Assembly: GCA_027083135.1 (NCBI GenBank)
Contig: JALWQH010000052.1
Location: forward strand, 1 to 64,000
Length of the DNA: 64,000 nucleotides
Direction: 5' to 3'
Origin: Desulfurococcales archaeon
GTDB taxonomy: Archaea; Thermoproteota; Thermoprotei_A; Sulfolobales; WAQK01
This document shows positions 53,351 through 61,544 of this stretch, piece after piece. The notes below the pieces were generated by a model. The model was given only the letters and a program-made list of their open reading frames with translations. It was not told where the DNA came from and did no database searches. Each line of letters begins with the position of its first letter. Within the stretch, counting starts at the first letter, position 1. Position numbers and translations under genes: made by a program.

Positions 53351-54787
53351 TCATATTGTGTTATTTTTCTTGGTGTAGTAGTATGCTGCTGCTGGTATTA
53401 TGATGATTATTATGATGGTTGCAGCCCAGAGGCCAGCAGTAGAAGCACCCCTCTCAACAGTCTTGGTCAATGTGCTTATGGAAAGCGTACTGGATACAAT
53501 GGTTCTTGTCACCGTGGTTGTCTTGCTAGTTGTTGTGCCTGTACTGCTAGTGGTGGTTTTGCTGTGAGTACTAGTGGTCGGCGTGCTCGTCGTGGTTTTC
53601 ATGGTAGTTGTGGTGGTCTTGCTGGTTGTGGTGGTTCTACTTGTCGCAGTACTCGTAGTCGTAGTAGTCGTGGATGCAGTGCTACTAGTAGTCGTAGTAG
53701 AAGTAGTGGAAGAAGCAGCAGTACTCGTAGTCGTTGTAGTGGTGGTGCTTGGCGTTATTTTGCCTATGAGGGTATCGTATATGGCCTTCCATATTAGGGG
53801 ATCTCCTCCGTCAAGCCTCCATACAGCCACTCCGGGGAGCTTGTATTTTCTAGCTATGATGGCCTTGTAGACCACTGTTTCATGGTCGTTGTAATATATG
53901 GCTGTAGTACCTAGATCCAGGTATTTTTCCTTGTATGTCTGGTCGAATACGGGTTTCAATCCTCTCTCTTTGATTAGGTTGGAAATGTAGTCGTACATAT
54001 GCCAGTCAACAAGTTTACCGTCTTTCGTCCACTCCCATCCATAGGATGGTATGCCCATCAGGAGCTTGTTTCTGGGAATATAGTTGAGGGCATATTTTAC
54101 GCAGGCTTCAACCCAGCTTGGAGGTGCTACGGGTCTGGGGACTCCTTTAAGCTCATAGTAGTCGTAGGTCATTATCATAATGTAGTCTACCCCTGATTGT
54201 CCAAGAGCCTTGTAATCGTATGCTCCTAGGAAGCTGTTAGTCGAATATGCCATGCGTTTTGCAGCCACATCTACTGTGAGCTTGAGGCCTGCCTTATGGA
54301 ATACGTAGGCTAGTCTGCTTAGAAACTGGGCGAAAGTCTGAGCGTCTTCAAGCATAGGGGCTTCGAAATCTATGTTAAAGCCATTATACCCGTAGGTCTG
54401 TGCTATTTTTATCAGGGTGCTTGAGAAGTTATGGAAGGCTGCTGGATTAGTGAAAAGCTGATGCATTCTTTCAGGCACGTTGCTTACAACCATTGGGTGA
54501 ATCTTTATCCCATACTGGGAGGCCAGGTTGATCAGGTTTAGATCATTAGCACCGCGATCAGTGAATACCCCTATGCTTCCATTATCCTTGAGGACGAACC
54601 AATCGGGCGATATCCAGCTTATGTACTCATGGTTCTCCTTGATCACATCATATACCTGGGGAGTAACCTTGTAGATCCATGCTACTACTAGGGGCTTAGT
54701 CGAGCTGCTGGCTCCATAGGTTAGGTGTATTCCCGGTGCTAGGGAGATCATTATAAGGACAGCCAGCATACACGCATACTTGAACAC
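53351..54787 (-). CDS. secreted, membrane-anchored GH18 glycoside hydrolase (YaaH/SleL-like) with Thr/Ser-rich stalk
   Basis: Signal peptide; catalytic region YGYNGFNIDFEAP; DYIMIMTYDYYELKGVPRPVAPPSWVEACVKYALNYIPRNKLLMGIPSYGWEW; Thr-rich stalk; C-terminal TM. Confidence 0.88.
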   Translation of the reverse strand: MFKYACMLAVLIMISLAPGIHLTYGASSSTKPLVVAWIYKVTPQVYDVIKENHEYISWISPDWFVLKDNGSIGVFTDRGANDLNLINLASQYGIKIHPMVVSNVPERMHQLFTNPAAFHNFSSTLIKIAQTYGYNGFNIDFEAPMLEDAQTFAQFLSRLAYVFHKAGLKLTVDVAAKRMAYSTNSFLGAYDYKALGQSGVDYIMIMTYDYYELKGVPRPVAPPSWVEACVKYALNYIPRNKLLMGIPSYGWEWTKDGKLVDWHMYDYISNLIKERGLKPVFDQTYKEKYLDLGTTAIYYNDHETVVYKAIIARKYKLPGVAVWRLDGGDPLIWKAIYDTLIGKITPSTTTTTTTSTAASSTTSTTTTSSTASTTTTTTSTATSRTTTTSKTTTTTMKTTTSTPTTSTHSKTTTSSTGTTTSKTTTVTRTIVSSTLSISTLTKTVERGASTAGLWAATIIIIIIIPAAAYYYTKKNNTI

Positions 54788-54820
54788 AGCTCTACACCCT
54801 GATAGGATAGGGAGGGGTGA

Positions 54821-54847
54821 GTAAAGTATCTTGAATAATTACTTTAC
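54821..54847. promoter_or_regulatory. operator-like inverted repeat in the GH18/SBP divergent promoter region
   Basis: GTAAAGTA (54821-54828) N11 TACTTTAC (54840-54847). Confidence 0.55.
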
Positions 54848-54928
54848 ATGTATGGAACTTGTTGTTCTTGACACTACTTTATTTAGAGTCAGGGAATACG
54901 CTCTAAAAGAACAGGGTAATAGTGGGAG

Positions 54929-56845
54929 GTGTGTGGGTTCTTGATTAAGGATAGGATAAAAATAATCGGTATGAGTGTAATACTAGCAGTAATGCTGTTG
55001 TCCTTGATCTCCCCCTCCATAGCTCATGCACAGCAGAAAGAGACAGTATTGAAGGTTGGTATTCCTGGAGAGATCGATAACTTCAACCCGCTCATAGGGC
55101 TCTTCGGCGCAGCAGGCTATATTAGAGGCCTGCTGTTCGATACACTGCTCATAATGCCATCTAATAGGAGCTACTGCCCCTGGCTTGCTCAGAGTTGGAC
55201 GGTTAACGAGAAGAACTTGACAATAACCTTTAAGCTCCGCCCCAACCTGAAATGGCATGACGGCCAGCCGCTGACAGCTAAGGATGTTGAGTTCACATTC
55301 AACCTAATCATAAACTCCAAGTACACGCCTAAGCTGGATAGATGGAACCTCCACAACTACATAGCCTATGTTAAGGCTATTGACAACCGTACTGTGGTCT
55401 TCAAGCTGAAGGAGCCGTTTGCTCCTATCCTATGGTACATAGGCCTGTTAATACCTGTGCTACCCGAACATATTTGGAGCAAAGTTGATCCAACAACGTT
55501 TAAGAACACGGAGCATCCTATTGGAAGCGGTCCATTCAAGTTTGTGAAGTATACTCCAGGCGTATCAGTAGAGCTTGAGGCGTTCGATGACTATTTTGCA
55601 GGCCGCCCCAAGATAGACAAGTTGATCATAGGACTATATAAGAGCACTGACAGCGTCCTGCTAGACCTTCAGGCAGGAGCCATAGACGCTATTGCAGGCA
55701 TGACTGTGGCCCCGGAGCTTGTGCCAACACTACTCAAGGATCCCCATATAAGAGTAGTGATAAGGCCTGACCTAGGATACATAAGGTTCATGGGCTTCAA
55801 CCTAGACAAATATCCCTTCAATGTGAGGGAGTTCAGGGAAGCCGTGGCATACGCCATAGATAAAGACTATATTGTTAAGACAGTTATGCTAGGATATGCT
55901 GACCCTGCAGCAGATGGCTGGGTTCAGCCGATCCAGGGCATATGGTATAATAAGGCCATAGGCTATAGGAAGCAGAATCTCACTAAGGCTATGCAGATAC
56001 TTGACTCCATAGGCTTCATAGATAGGGATGGAGACGGTATAAGGGAGACGCCTAATGGCACTAAGCTAGAGTTCACGCTGTTGACGCTGGCAGGCAGAAC
56101 AGAGTTCGAGAGGACTGCTGAGATAATTGCAAACTGGCTTAACCAGATAGGAATAAAGGTGAAGGTTGAGGCCTATAGCCTTGGCACAGTAGACCATAAG
56201 GAGGGTGTAGGAGACTTCGACATGGGACTCATGGGTGTGGGAGGCCTTACAGCTGAGATAGATTACTATCTATACCCAAGGTTCCACAGCAGCGGCGCAC
56301 CACCCATAGGCAAGTATGCGCCTAGAAACTGGTTTAGATATAGGAACCCTGAGGTAGACAAGCTGCTAGAGGAGCAGAGAACAGAGCTTAACCTCACTAA
56401 GAGGATACAGATAGTCTACAAGATACAGGAGATCATAGCCCACGACATACCAGTAGTGACACTATATGTGAAGAGATATGTAACCGCCTATAGGACTGAC
56501 CGCTTCGTCAACTGGAATGAGAAGGAAGGACCTGCAAGCAAGCTATCACTACTGCAGGTTAAGCCTAGGGGGCCAGCAACAGTAACAACAACTAAGACAG
56601 CCACCTCTGTGACAACCTCAGTTGTCACAACAAGCAAGGTCTACACAACTGTTGTAAAGACAACGATAAGCGGCACACCTACAACCGTTGTTAAGACCAT
56701 GACCTCTGCCACAACCTATACGACCACAGTGCCAGTAACCTACACTAAGAAGACGGGGATAAGCACCGCTGCGGCCATAGGAATCGCAATAATAATAGCA
56801 ATAATTGCCGCAGCAATAGCATACTGGGCTGCTAAACGGGGATAA
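54929..56845 (+). CDS. ABC transporter family 5 (oligopeptide-type) solute-binding protein, membrane-anchored
   Basis: LKVGIPGEIDNFNPLIG, AQSWTVNEKNLTITFKLRPNLKWHDGQPLTAKDVEFTFNLI; Thr-rich C-terminal stalk plus TM. Confidence 0.93.
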   Translation: MCGFLIKDRIKIIGMSVILAVMLLSLISPSIAHAQQKETVLKVGIPGEIDNFNPLIGLFGAAGYIRGLLFDTLLIMPSNRSYCPWLAQSWTVNEKNLTITFKLRPNLKWHDGQPLTAKDVEFTFNLIINSKYTPKLDRWNLHNYIAYVKAIDNRTVVFKLKEPFAPILWYIGLLIPVLPEHIWSKVDPTTFKNTEHPIGSGPFKFVKYTPGVSVELEAFDDYFAGRPKIDKLIIGLYKSTDSVLLDLQAGAIDAIAGMTVAPELVPTLLKDPHIRVVIRPDLGYIRFMGFNLDKYPFNVREFREAVAYAIDKDYIVKTVMLGYADPAADGWVQPIQGIWYNKAIGYRKQNLTKAMQILDSIGFIDRDGDGIRETPNGTKLEFTLLTLAGRTEFERTAEIIANWLNQIGIKVKVEAYSLGTVDHKEGVGDFDMGLMGVGGLTAEIDYYLYPRFHSSGAPPIGKYAPRNWFRYRNPEVDKLLEEQRTELNLTKRIQIVYKIQEIIAHDIPVVTLYVKRYVTAYRTDRFVNWNEKEGPASKLSLLQVKPRGPATVTTTKTATSVTTSVVTTSKVYTTVVKTTISGTPTTVVKTMTSATTYTTTVPVTYTKKTGISTAAAIGIAIIIAIIAAAIAYWAAKRG

Positions 56846-56856
56846 GATAGCCTGGT

Positions 56857-57846
56857 GTGAGGGAGACTCCCAAAATGCCATCCTCTTTTTTGGTACGGAG
56901 GTCAATTAGACTCATCATAACATTCTTCATTATAGTTATCCTAGACTTCCTTCTCCCCAGGCTTATGCCTGGAAACCCTGTGGCAATACTCGTCAAGCAG
57001 AGCGGGCTGCCGGACTCAGCTATCCAGCAGCTCACAAAGCAGTTTGAACTGGATAAACCTTTGTATGATCAGTTCATAGCATACATAGTTAACCTCTTCA
57101 AAGGTAACTGGGGGTATAGTTACAGGTATTATCCTACACCGGTGAAGGACCTGATATTTCAGAGGCTTCCATGGACGCTCCTGCTGCTCGGCACGTCCTC
57201 GATAACCGTCTTTCTCTTCGGCGTTTTTCAAGGCTTTCTGGCAGGATGGAGACATGGAACCAAGACTGATTCAACCATAACGCTCGTAGCGGTCCTAGTA
57301 TACGCTATACCCTACTACTGGCTTGCACTAGTGCTTCAATACTTCTTCGGATACAAGCTTAAATGGCTGCCTACATCTCAGGCCTTAACGTTTGGAGCAG
57401 TATATCATAATTTCCTAGACTATGCCTTAGATGTGGCTCGGCACCTTGTGCTGCCTGTAACAGCTATAACGCTCACAGCATATGCTGCATACACGCTTGT
57501 TACGAGAAACACCATGATAGATGTGCTTGGAGAGGACTTCATAGTCACAGCTAAGGCTAAGGGTCTTCCTGAGAGGAAAGTTATGTGGCATGCTGCTAGG
57601 AATGCTATGCTACCCCCTGTCACTATGCTGGCAATAAGGCTTGGACACATGGTTGGGGGAGCAGTATTCACGGAGACAGTGTTCTCGTATCCCGGAGTAG
57701 GGCTACTCATCTATGAATCAATAATCTACAAAGACTACCCGGTGCTTAACGCTGCATTCTTCATTCTAGCTATAACCGTGATCATTGCCAACTTCATAGC
57801 AGACCTGCTATATGCATGGCTTGACCCCAGGGTGAGATATAGATGA
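56857..57846 (+). CDS. Dpp/Opp-type ABC permease (DppB-like)
   Basis: FLLPRLMPGNPVAIL, EDFIVTAKAKGLPERKVMWHAARNAMLP, GGAVFTETVFSYPGVGLL. Confidence 0.93.
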   Translation: MRETPKMPSSFLVRRSIRLIITFFIIVILDFLLPRLMPGNPVAILVKQSGLPDSAIQQLTKQFELDKPLYDQFIAYIVNLFKGNWGYSYRYYPTPVKDLIFQRLPWTLLLLGTSSITVFLFGVFQGFLAGWRHGTKTDSTITLVAVLVYAIPYYWLALVLQYFFGYKLKWLPTSQALTFGAVYHNFLDYALDVARHLVLPVTAITLTAYAAYTLVTRNTMIDVLGEDFIVTAKAKGLPERKVMWHAARNAMLPPVTMLAIRLGHMVGGAVFTETVFSYPGVGLLIYESIIYKDYPVLNAAFFILAITVIIANFIADLLYAWLDPRVRYR

Positions 57847-58739
57847 CCAGGATCACGCTGAGCGAGGAGAGAAAGGAGAGCATTACCAAGCTTCTACATG
57901 GACTATACTATATCTTCATAAAGGATAAAAAGGGCTTACTAGGCTTCACCATAATTATGGGCTTCGCCATAATAGCTATCTTTGCTCCCCAGCTAGCCCC
58001 CTATAATCCGCGTGCAATGATTGGAAGGCCGTTTGAGCCTCCCAGCCACAAGCATCTCCTAGGAACCAATGATGTTGGGCAGGATATTCTCAGCGAAGTC
58101 ATATATGGGACAAGGGTGAGCTTCTATGTGGGGCTGACAGCCCCTACGATATCCACTATAATAGGCCTTCTCCTAGGTCTGGCTGCAGGGTACATGGGTG
58201 GCAAGATCGATGAGCTTATCTCAGGCTCCATAGACGTGATGTTAGCCATACCTGGCTTACCATTAATCATAATACTTGCAGCGTATCTGGGGCAGAGCCT
58301 CAACAACATTATACTAGTATTAGCGATAACAGGCTGGGTAGGTGTGGCTAGAGTCGTACGATCTCAGGTTCTAAGCATAAAGGAAAGACTATATGTTGAG
58401 GCTGCAAGAGCGGTAGGTGCAAGTGACTCTAGGATCATGCTTAACCACATTCTTCCCAACGTAATGCCCCTTATGGCTGCCTATGTGATCCTAGGGGCAA
58501 CCAGCGCTATACTGACTGAGGCTGGGCTAAGCTTTCTAGGACTAGGCGATCCCACGGCTATTAGCTGGGGCCAGATACTTCACCATGCGCAAGTGAAGCA
58601 TGCTCTTCAGCTTGGATTATGGTTGTGGGCCATAGTGCCAGGCTTAATGATAGCTCTAATGGGAATGGGCTTCACGCTGCTAGGCATGTCGATGGAGGAG
58701 TACCTTAACCCCAGGCTTAGAAGCTACCAGGCAGCCTAG
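57843..58739 (+). CDS. Dpp/Opp-type ABC permease (DppC-like)
   Basis: HLLGTNDVGQDILSEVIYGTRVS, YVEAARAVGASDSRIMLNHILPNVMP, EAGLSFLGLGDPTAISWGQIL. Confidence 0.93.
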   Translation: MTRITLSEERKESITKLLHGLYYIFIKDKKGLLGFTIIMGFAIIAIFAPQLAPYNPRAMIGRPFEPPSHKHLLGTNDVGQDILSEVIYGTRVSFYVGLTAPTISTIIGLLLGLAAGYMGGKIDELISGSIDVMLAIPGLPLIIILAAYLGQSLNNIILVLAITGWVGVARVVRSQVLSIKERLYVEAARAVGASDSRIMLNHILPNVMPLMAAYVILGATSAILTEAGLSFLGLGDPTAISWGQILHHAQVKHALQLGLWLWAIVPGLMIALMGMGFTLLGMSMEEYLNPRLRSYQAA

Positions 58740-58741
58740 CC

Positions 58742-60280
58742 CTAATCATTAAAACAAGTATGTCCTGAAGGAAGTTTTTCGCTTAAAGTTATGGGTAGCC
58801 TGCCTTTAGGCCTGCATCTCCCTTTAATCAGGTTGAAGAGCGCTTTCAGGGAACAATACCTGTAGCTGTAAGCTGCTACTACAACCTTATATCCGCTTAG
58901 ATCTACTTGTCTAAGCCACACAGGATTTCCAAGCGATACCAGCATCCATCCTCTGGGCGGAAGCCTTGATAAATCCCCGGCCGAATAGAATAACACTATC
59001 ATTCTCTCAGGCTCTAGTTTCCCTGCACCTAGCCTGACGCACTCAGCCTTTATTCCCGTCTCACGAGCGATGCCGCACGCCGATATAACTCCTCCGGCTC
59101 CTGCTACGGGTGAAGGGGCGTTAAGCCTAGGAGGATAGGTTATCAGAGGCTTTGAGGGAGGATTACCGAGTTTGCTGCATCCTCTAATTACCGTGAGAGC
59201 CCTGCAGGCCTGCTCAACGCATTTTTCAACATGTTTCTTGGAGCCTACTATTTCTTCAGGCCTGCTTGAAGGCTTTATTCTTAGCCGCTTGGCCAGCATC
59301 TCCCTCCTAGTAATGCTGGCCTTCAGCCTATCCTCATCTACGTCTCCTCTCAGAACCAGTTTAAGCATTCTGTCATAGGCTCTCTTCTGAACCCTGAGCG
59401 TATGGGAGAACATTATTATGTCTAGGCCTGCCTTTAATGCCAGGTCTACTATCTGCTCTGGAGTATACCTGGATGCCACGGCCTTCATCTCCATGCAGTC
59501 TGATACTATTAGGCCGTTAAACCCCATGTCTCTAACCATGTTTACAGCCCTGGCCGAGAGACTTGCAGGAACCTTTGAGTCAATCGCATCCACGAGTATG
59601 TGTCCAAGCATGACTGCATCAACTCCTCTCCGCACAGCGTATCTGAAGGGGGCTACATGCTCCTCCAGCTCTAATGCACTTAGCCTCACCCTAGGTAGAT
59701 CATAGTGTGAATCAATGATCGTTGATCCATGGCCGGGGAAATGCTTGGCAGTAGCACCTACGCCTGAGGAGTGCAGCCCTTCTATGAAGGCTGCCCCCAG
59801 CTTTGATACGAGTTCAGGGTTCTCTCCAAAGCTTCTTTCGCTCACAACGCTGCTTTCAGGCTCCTTAAGCACATCGAGGACTGGTGCCAGATCTAAGTTT
59901 ATACCCATTGCTGCAAGCTCTCTTCCAATGATCCCTCCAGCCTGCCTCGCCTCGCTCTCCAAGCCTATAGCCCCTAAAGCCATGTTTCCAGGCATAGGTG
60001 TAGTGTACCTAGGCATTCTGAGAACCATTCCACCCTCCTGGTCAACCATTATGAGGGCTCCGCTAAGCCCCCGGCTCCTCACGTGCTCATCAATGCTTCT
60101 AGTGAGAATTGAGACCTGCCGAGGATCTCGGAGATTCCTATTGAATAAGACTATGTTAGGTATATTCCACTCGGCAATGACCCGGCGTGCATGATCGTCT
60201 TTCAGGCTTACTCCATCGAAGCCGAAGGCAAGCATACTACCCGCAATATCCTCGGGTTCAAAAATACCCGTGGACCTCAC
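58742..60280 (-). CDS. GH3 glycoside hydrolase, NagZ-like beta-N-acetylhexosaminidase
   Basis: GALIMVDQEGGMVLRM, KHFPGHGSTIIDSHYDLPRV (NagZ-type loop), LIVSDCMEMKAV. Confidence 0.9.
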   Translation of the reverse strand: MRSTGIFEPEDIAGSMLAFGFDGVSLKDDHARRVIAEWNIPNIVLFNRNLRDPRQVSILTRSIDEHVRSRGLSGALIMVDQEGGMVLRMPRYTTPMPGNMALGAIGLESEARQAGGIIGRELAAMGINLDLAPVLDVLKEPESSVVSERSFGENPELVSKLGAAFIEGLHSSGVGATAKHFPGHGSTIIDSHYDLPRVRLSALELEEHVAPFRYAVRRGVDAVMLGHILVDAIDSKVPASLSARAVNMVRDMGFNGLIVSDCMEMKAVASRYTPEQIVDLALKAGLDIIMFSHTLRVQKRAYDRMLKLVLRGDVDEDRLKASITRREMLAKRLRIKPSSRPEEIVGSKKHVEKCVEQACRALTVIRGCSKLGNPPSKPLITYPPRLNAPSPVAGAGGVISACGIARETGIKAECVRLGAGKLEPERMIVLFYSAGDLSRLPPRGWMLVSLGNPVWLRQVDLSGYKVVVAAYSYRYCSLKALFNLIKGRCRPKGRLPITLSEKLPSGHTCFND

Positions 60281-60284
60281 CTCT

Positions 60285-60306
60285 CATGCACAGTATACTG
60301 TGCATG
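60285..60306. promoter_or_regulatory. perfect 22-bp palindrome between divergent GH3 and AbrB-PhoU genes
   Basis: CATGCACAGTATACTGTGCATG is its own reverse complement. Confidence 0.85.
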
Positions 60307-60362
60307 CTATTTTGCTTTTAATTTTATATGCCATGCTACATTAGGTTTTTACATGGGTTACA

Positions 60363-61334
60363 ATGCTTGTAGAAACACGTAAGGTTATATCGGCTGGCAG
60401 GCGCTCCAGAGCCGTAACGCTCCCTAAGAAATGGGTTGTTGAGCACGGGGTGAAGCCCGGAGACCCTATGGAAATAGTGCTAGAGGAGGACGGCTCTCTT
60501 AGAATACGGCCGTTGAAGACCTCTCCAGCCACACCCATGGTAAGCGAGGTATTCGTAGAGAAGCCTGGCAGCAATGTCAACGATATAGTGTTCACGCTGA
60601 TAGGATACTATGTTAATGGGTATAATGTGGTGGTGATGCCTCCATCCCCGCAGGTATATGAGGCTCTCTCCAGGCTTGAAGACATGCTTATAGGAGTATT
60701 ATACATTGATCTAGGAGAGCAGGTCAAGGTTAAATTCATAGTCTCGGAGGGTAAGATAGGATCGTACGAGATAGCATCAAGGCTTGCAGGCCTGCTTTCA
60801 AGGCTCTCCAGCAAATATATGGATTCCCTGGAAACAGGTAGCATGATGGACCTCAATGATGTTCTCCGCATTGAAAGCGAGGTTGACAGGCTATATTATT
60901 TAGGACTAAGAGTACTTAACACCGAGCTTACTAGAAGCATAGCTGAATGGCATATCAAGGAGTATGTCAGGCTCTCATCGATGAGAGTAGCGCTTAAAGT
61001 CATGGAGGATATATCTGATGCTTTTGACCGTAGCACTAGGACAATACTTAGACTAGGCTTAGGCATAGTGAGTGAAGAATACCTTAAGATACTGAGAAGC
61101 GTCTCTAAAATAGTGGTTGATGCTGCCCAATCCTTCCTGGAGCTAGATAGACTCAAGGCTAGCAGAATACTTAAACTCAGAATAGATGTGAAGAAAGATC
61201 TAGTCGAATTCAAGAAAAAAGCATCTGTTGAAACTCAGATGCTTATATCAGAGCTTGAAATAATGCTGGCTCTAGCAGCAGATCTAGCTGAAATAGCCAT
61301 AATGGATTCCATAACAAGCAGAAAGCATGCATAA
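60363..61334 (+). CDS. SpoVT/AbrB-domain plus PhoU-like regulator
   Basis: MLVETRKVISAGRRSRAVTLPKKWVVEHGVKPGDPMEIVLEEDGSLRI AbrB-like N-terminus; helical PhoU-like C-terminus. Confidence 0.85.
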   Translation: MLVETRKVISAGRRSRAVTLPKKWVVEHGVKPGDPMEIVLEEDGSLRIRPLKTSPATPMVSEVFVEKPGSNVNDIVFTLIGYYVNGYNVVVMPPSPQVYEALSRLEDMLIGVLYIDLGEQVKVKFIVSEGKIGSYEIASRLAGLLSRLSSKYMDSLETGSMMDLNDVLRIESEVDRLYYLGLRVLNTELTRSIAEWHIKEYVRLSSMRVALKVMEDISDAFDRSTRTILRLGLGIVSEEYLKILRSVSKIVVDAAQSFLELDRLKASRILKLRIDVKKDLVEFKKKASVETQMLISELEIMLALAADLAEIAIMDSITSRKHA

Positions 61335-61544
61335 GGATAAAGGGAGCCTACCTACAAGTACACTAGCATACAGACCTTTAGCCTCCTCTTATGCGAGTAC
61401 TATTCAATTCAACAAAACATGGATCCTCCGATTACAACTAGGTATAAAATGCAGAGATGCCGGTGGGAGTAGCCTGCAGGATGCAGGAAGCGGAAAATAG
61501 TATAATAAACACATGCATATCATGTTTCAGGGAAGGGTGGAATC

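Noticed and set aside
53330-53870. Plus-strand ORFs (155 and 98 aa) opposite the GH18 stalk, Ser/Gly/Cys- or Val-rich
   Set aside because: Antisense readings of the Thr/Ser codon repeat encoding the GH18 stalk; composition is an artefact of low-complexity DNA.
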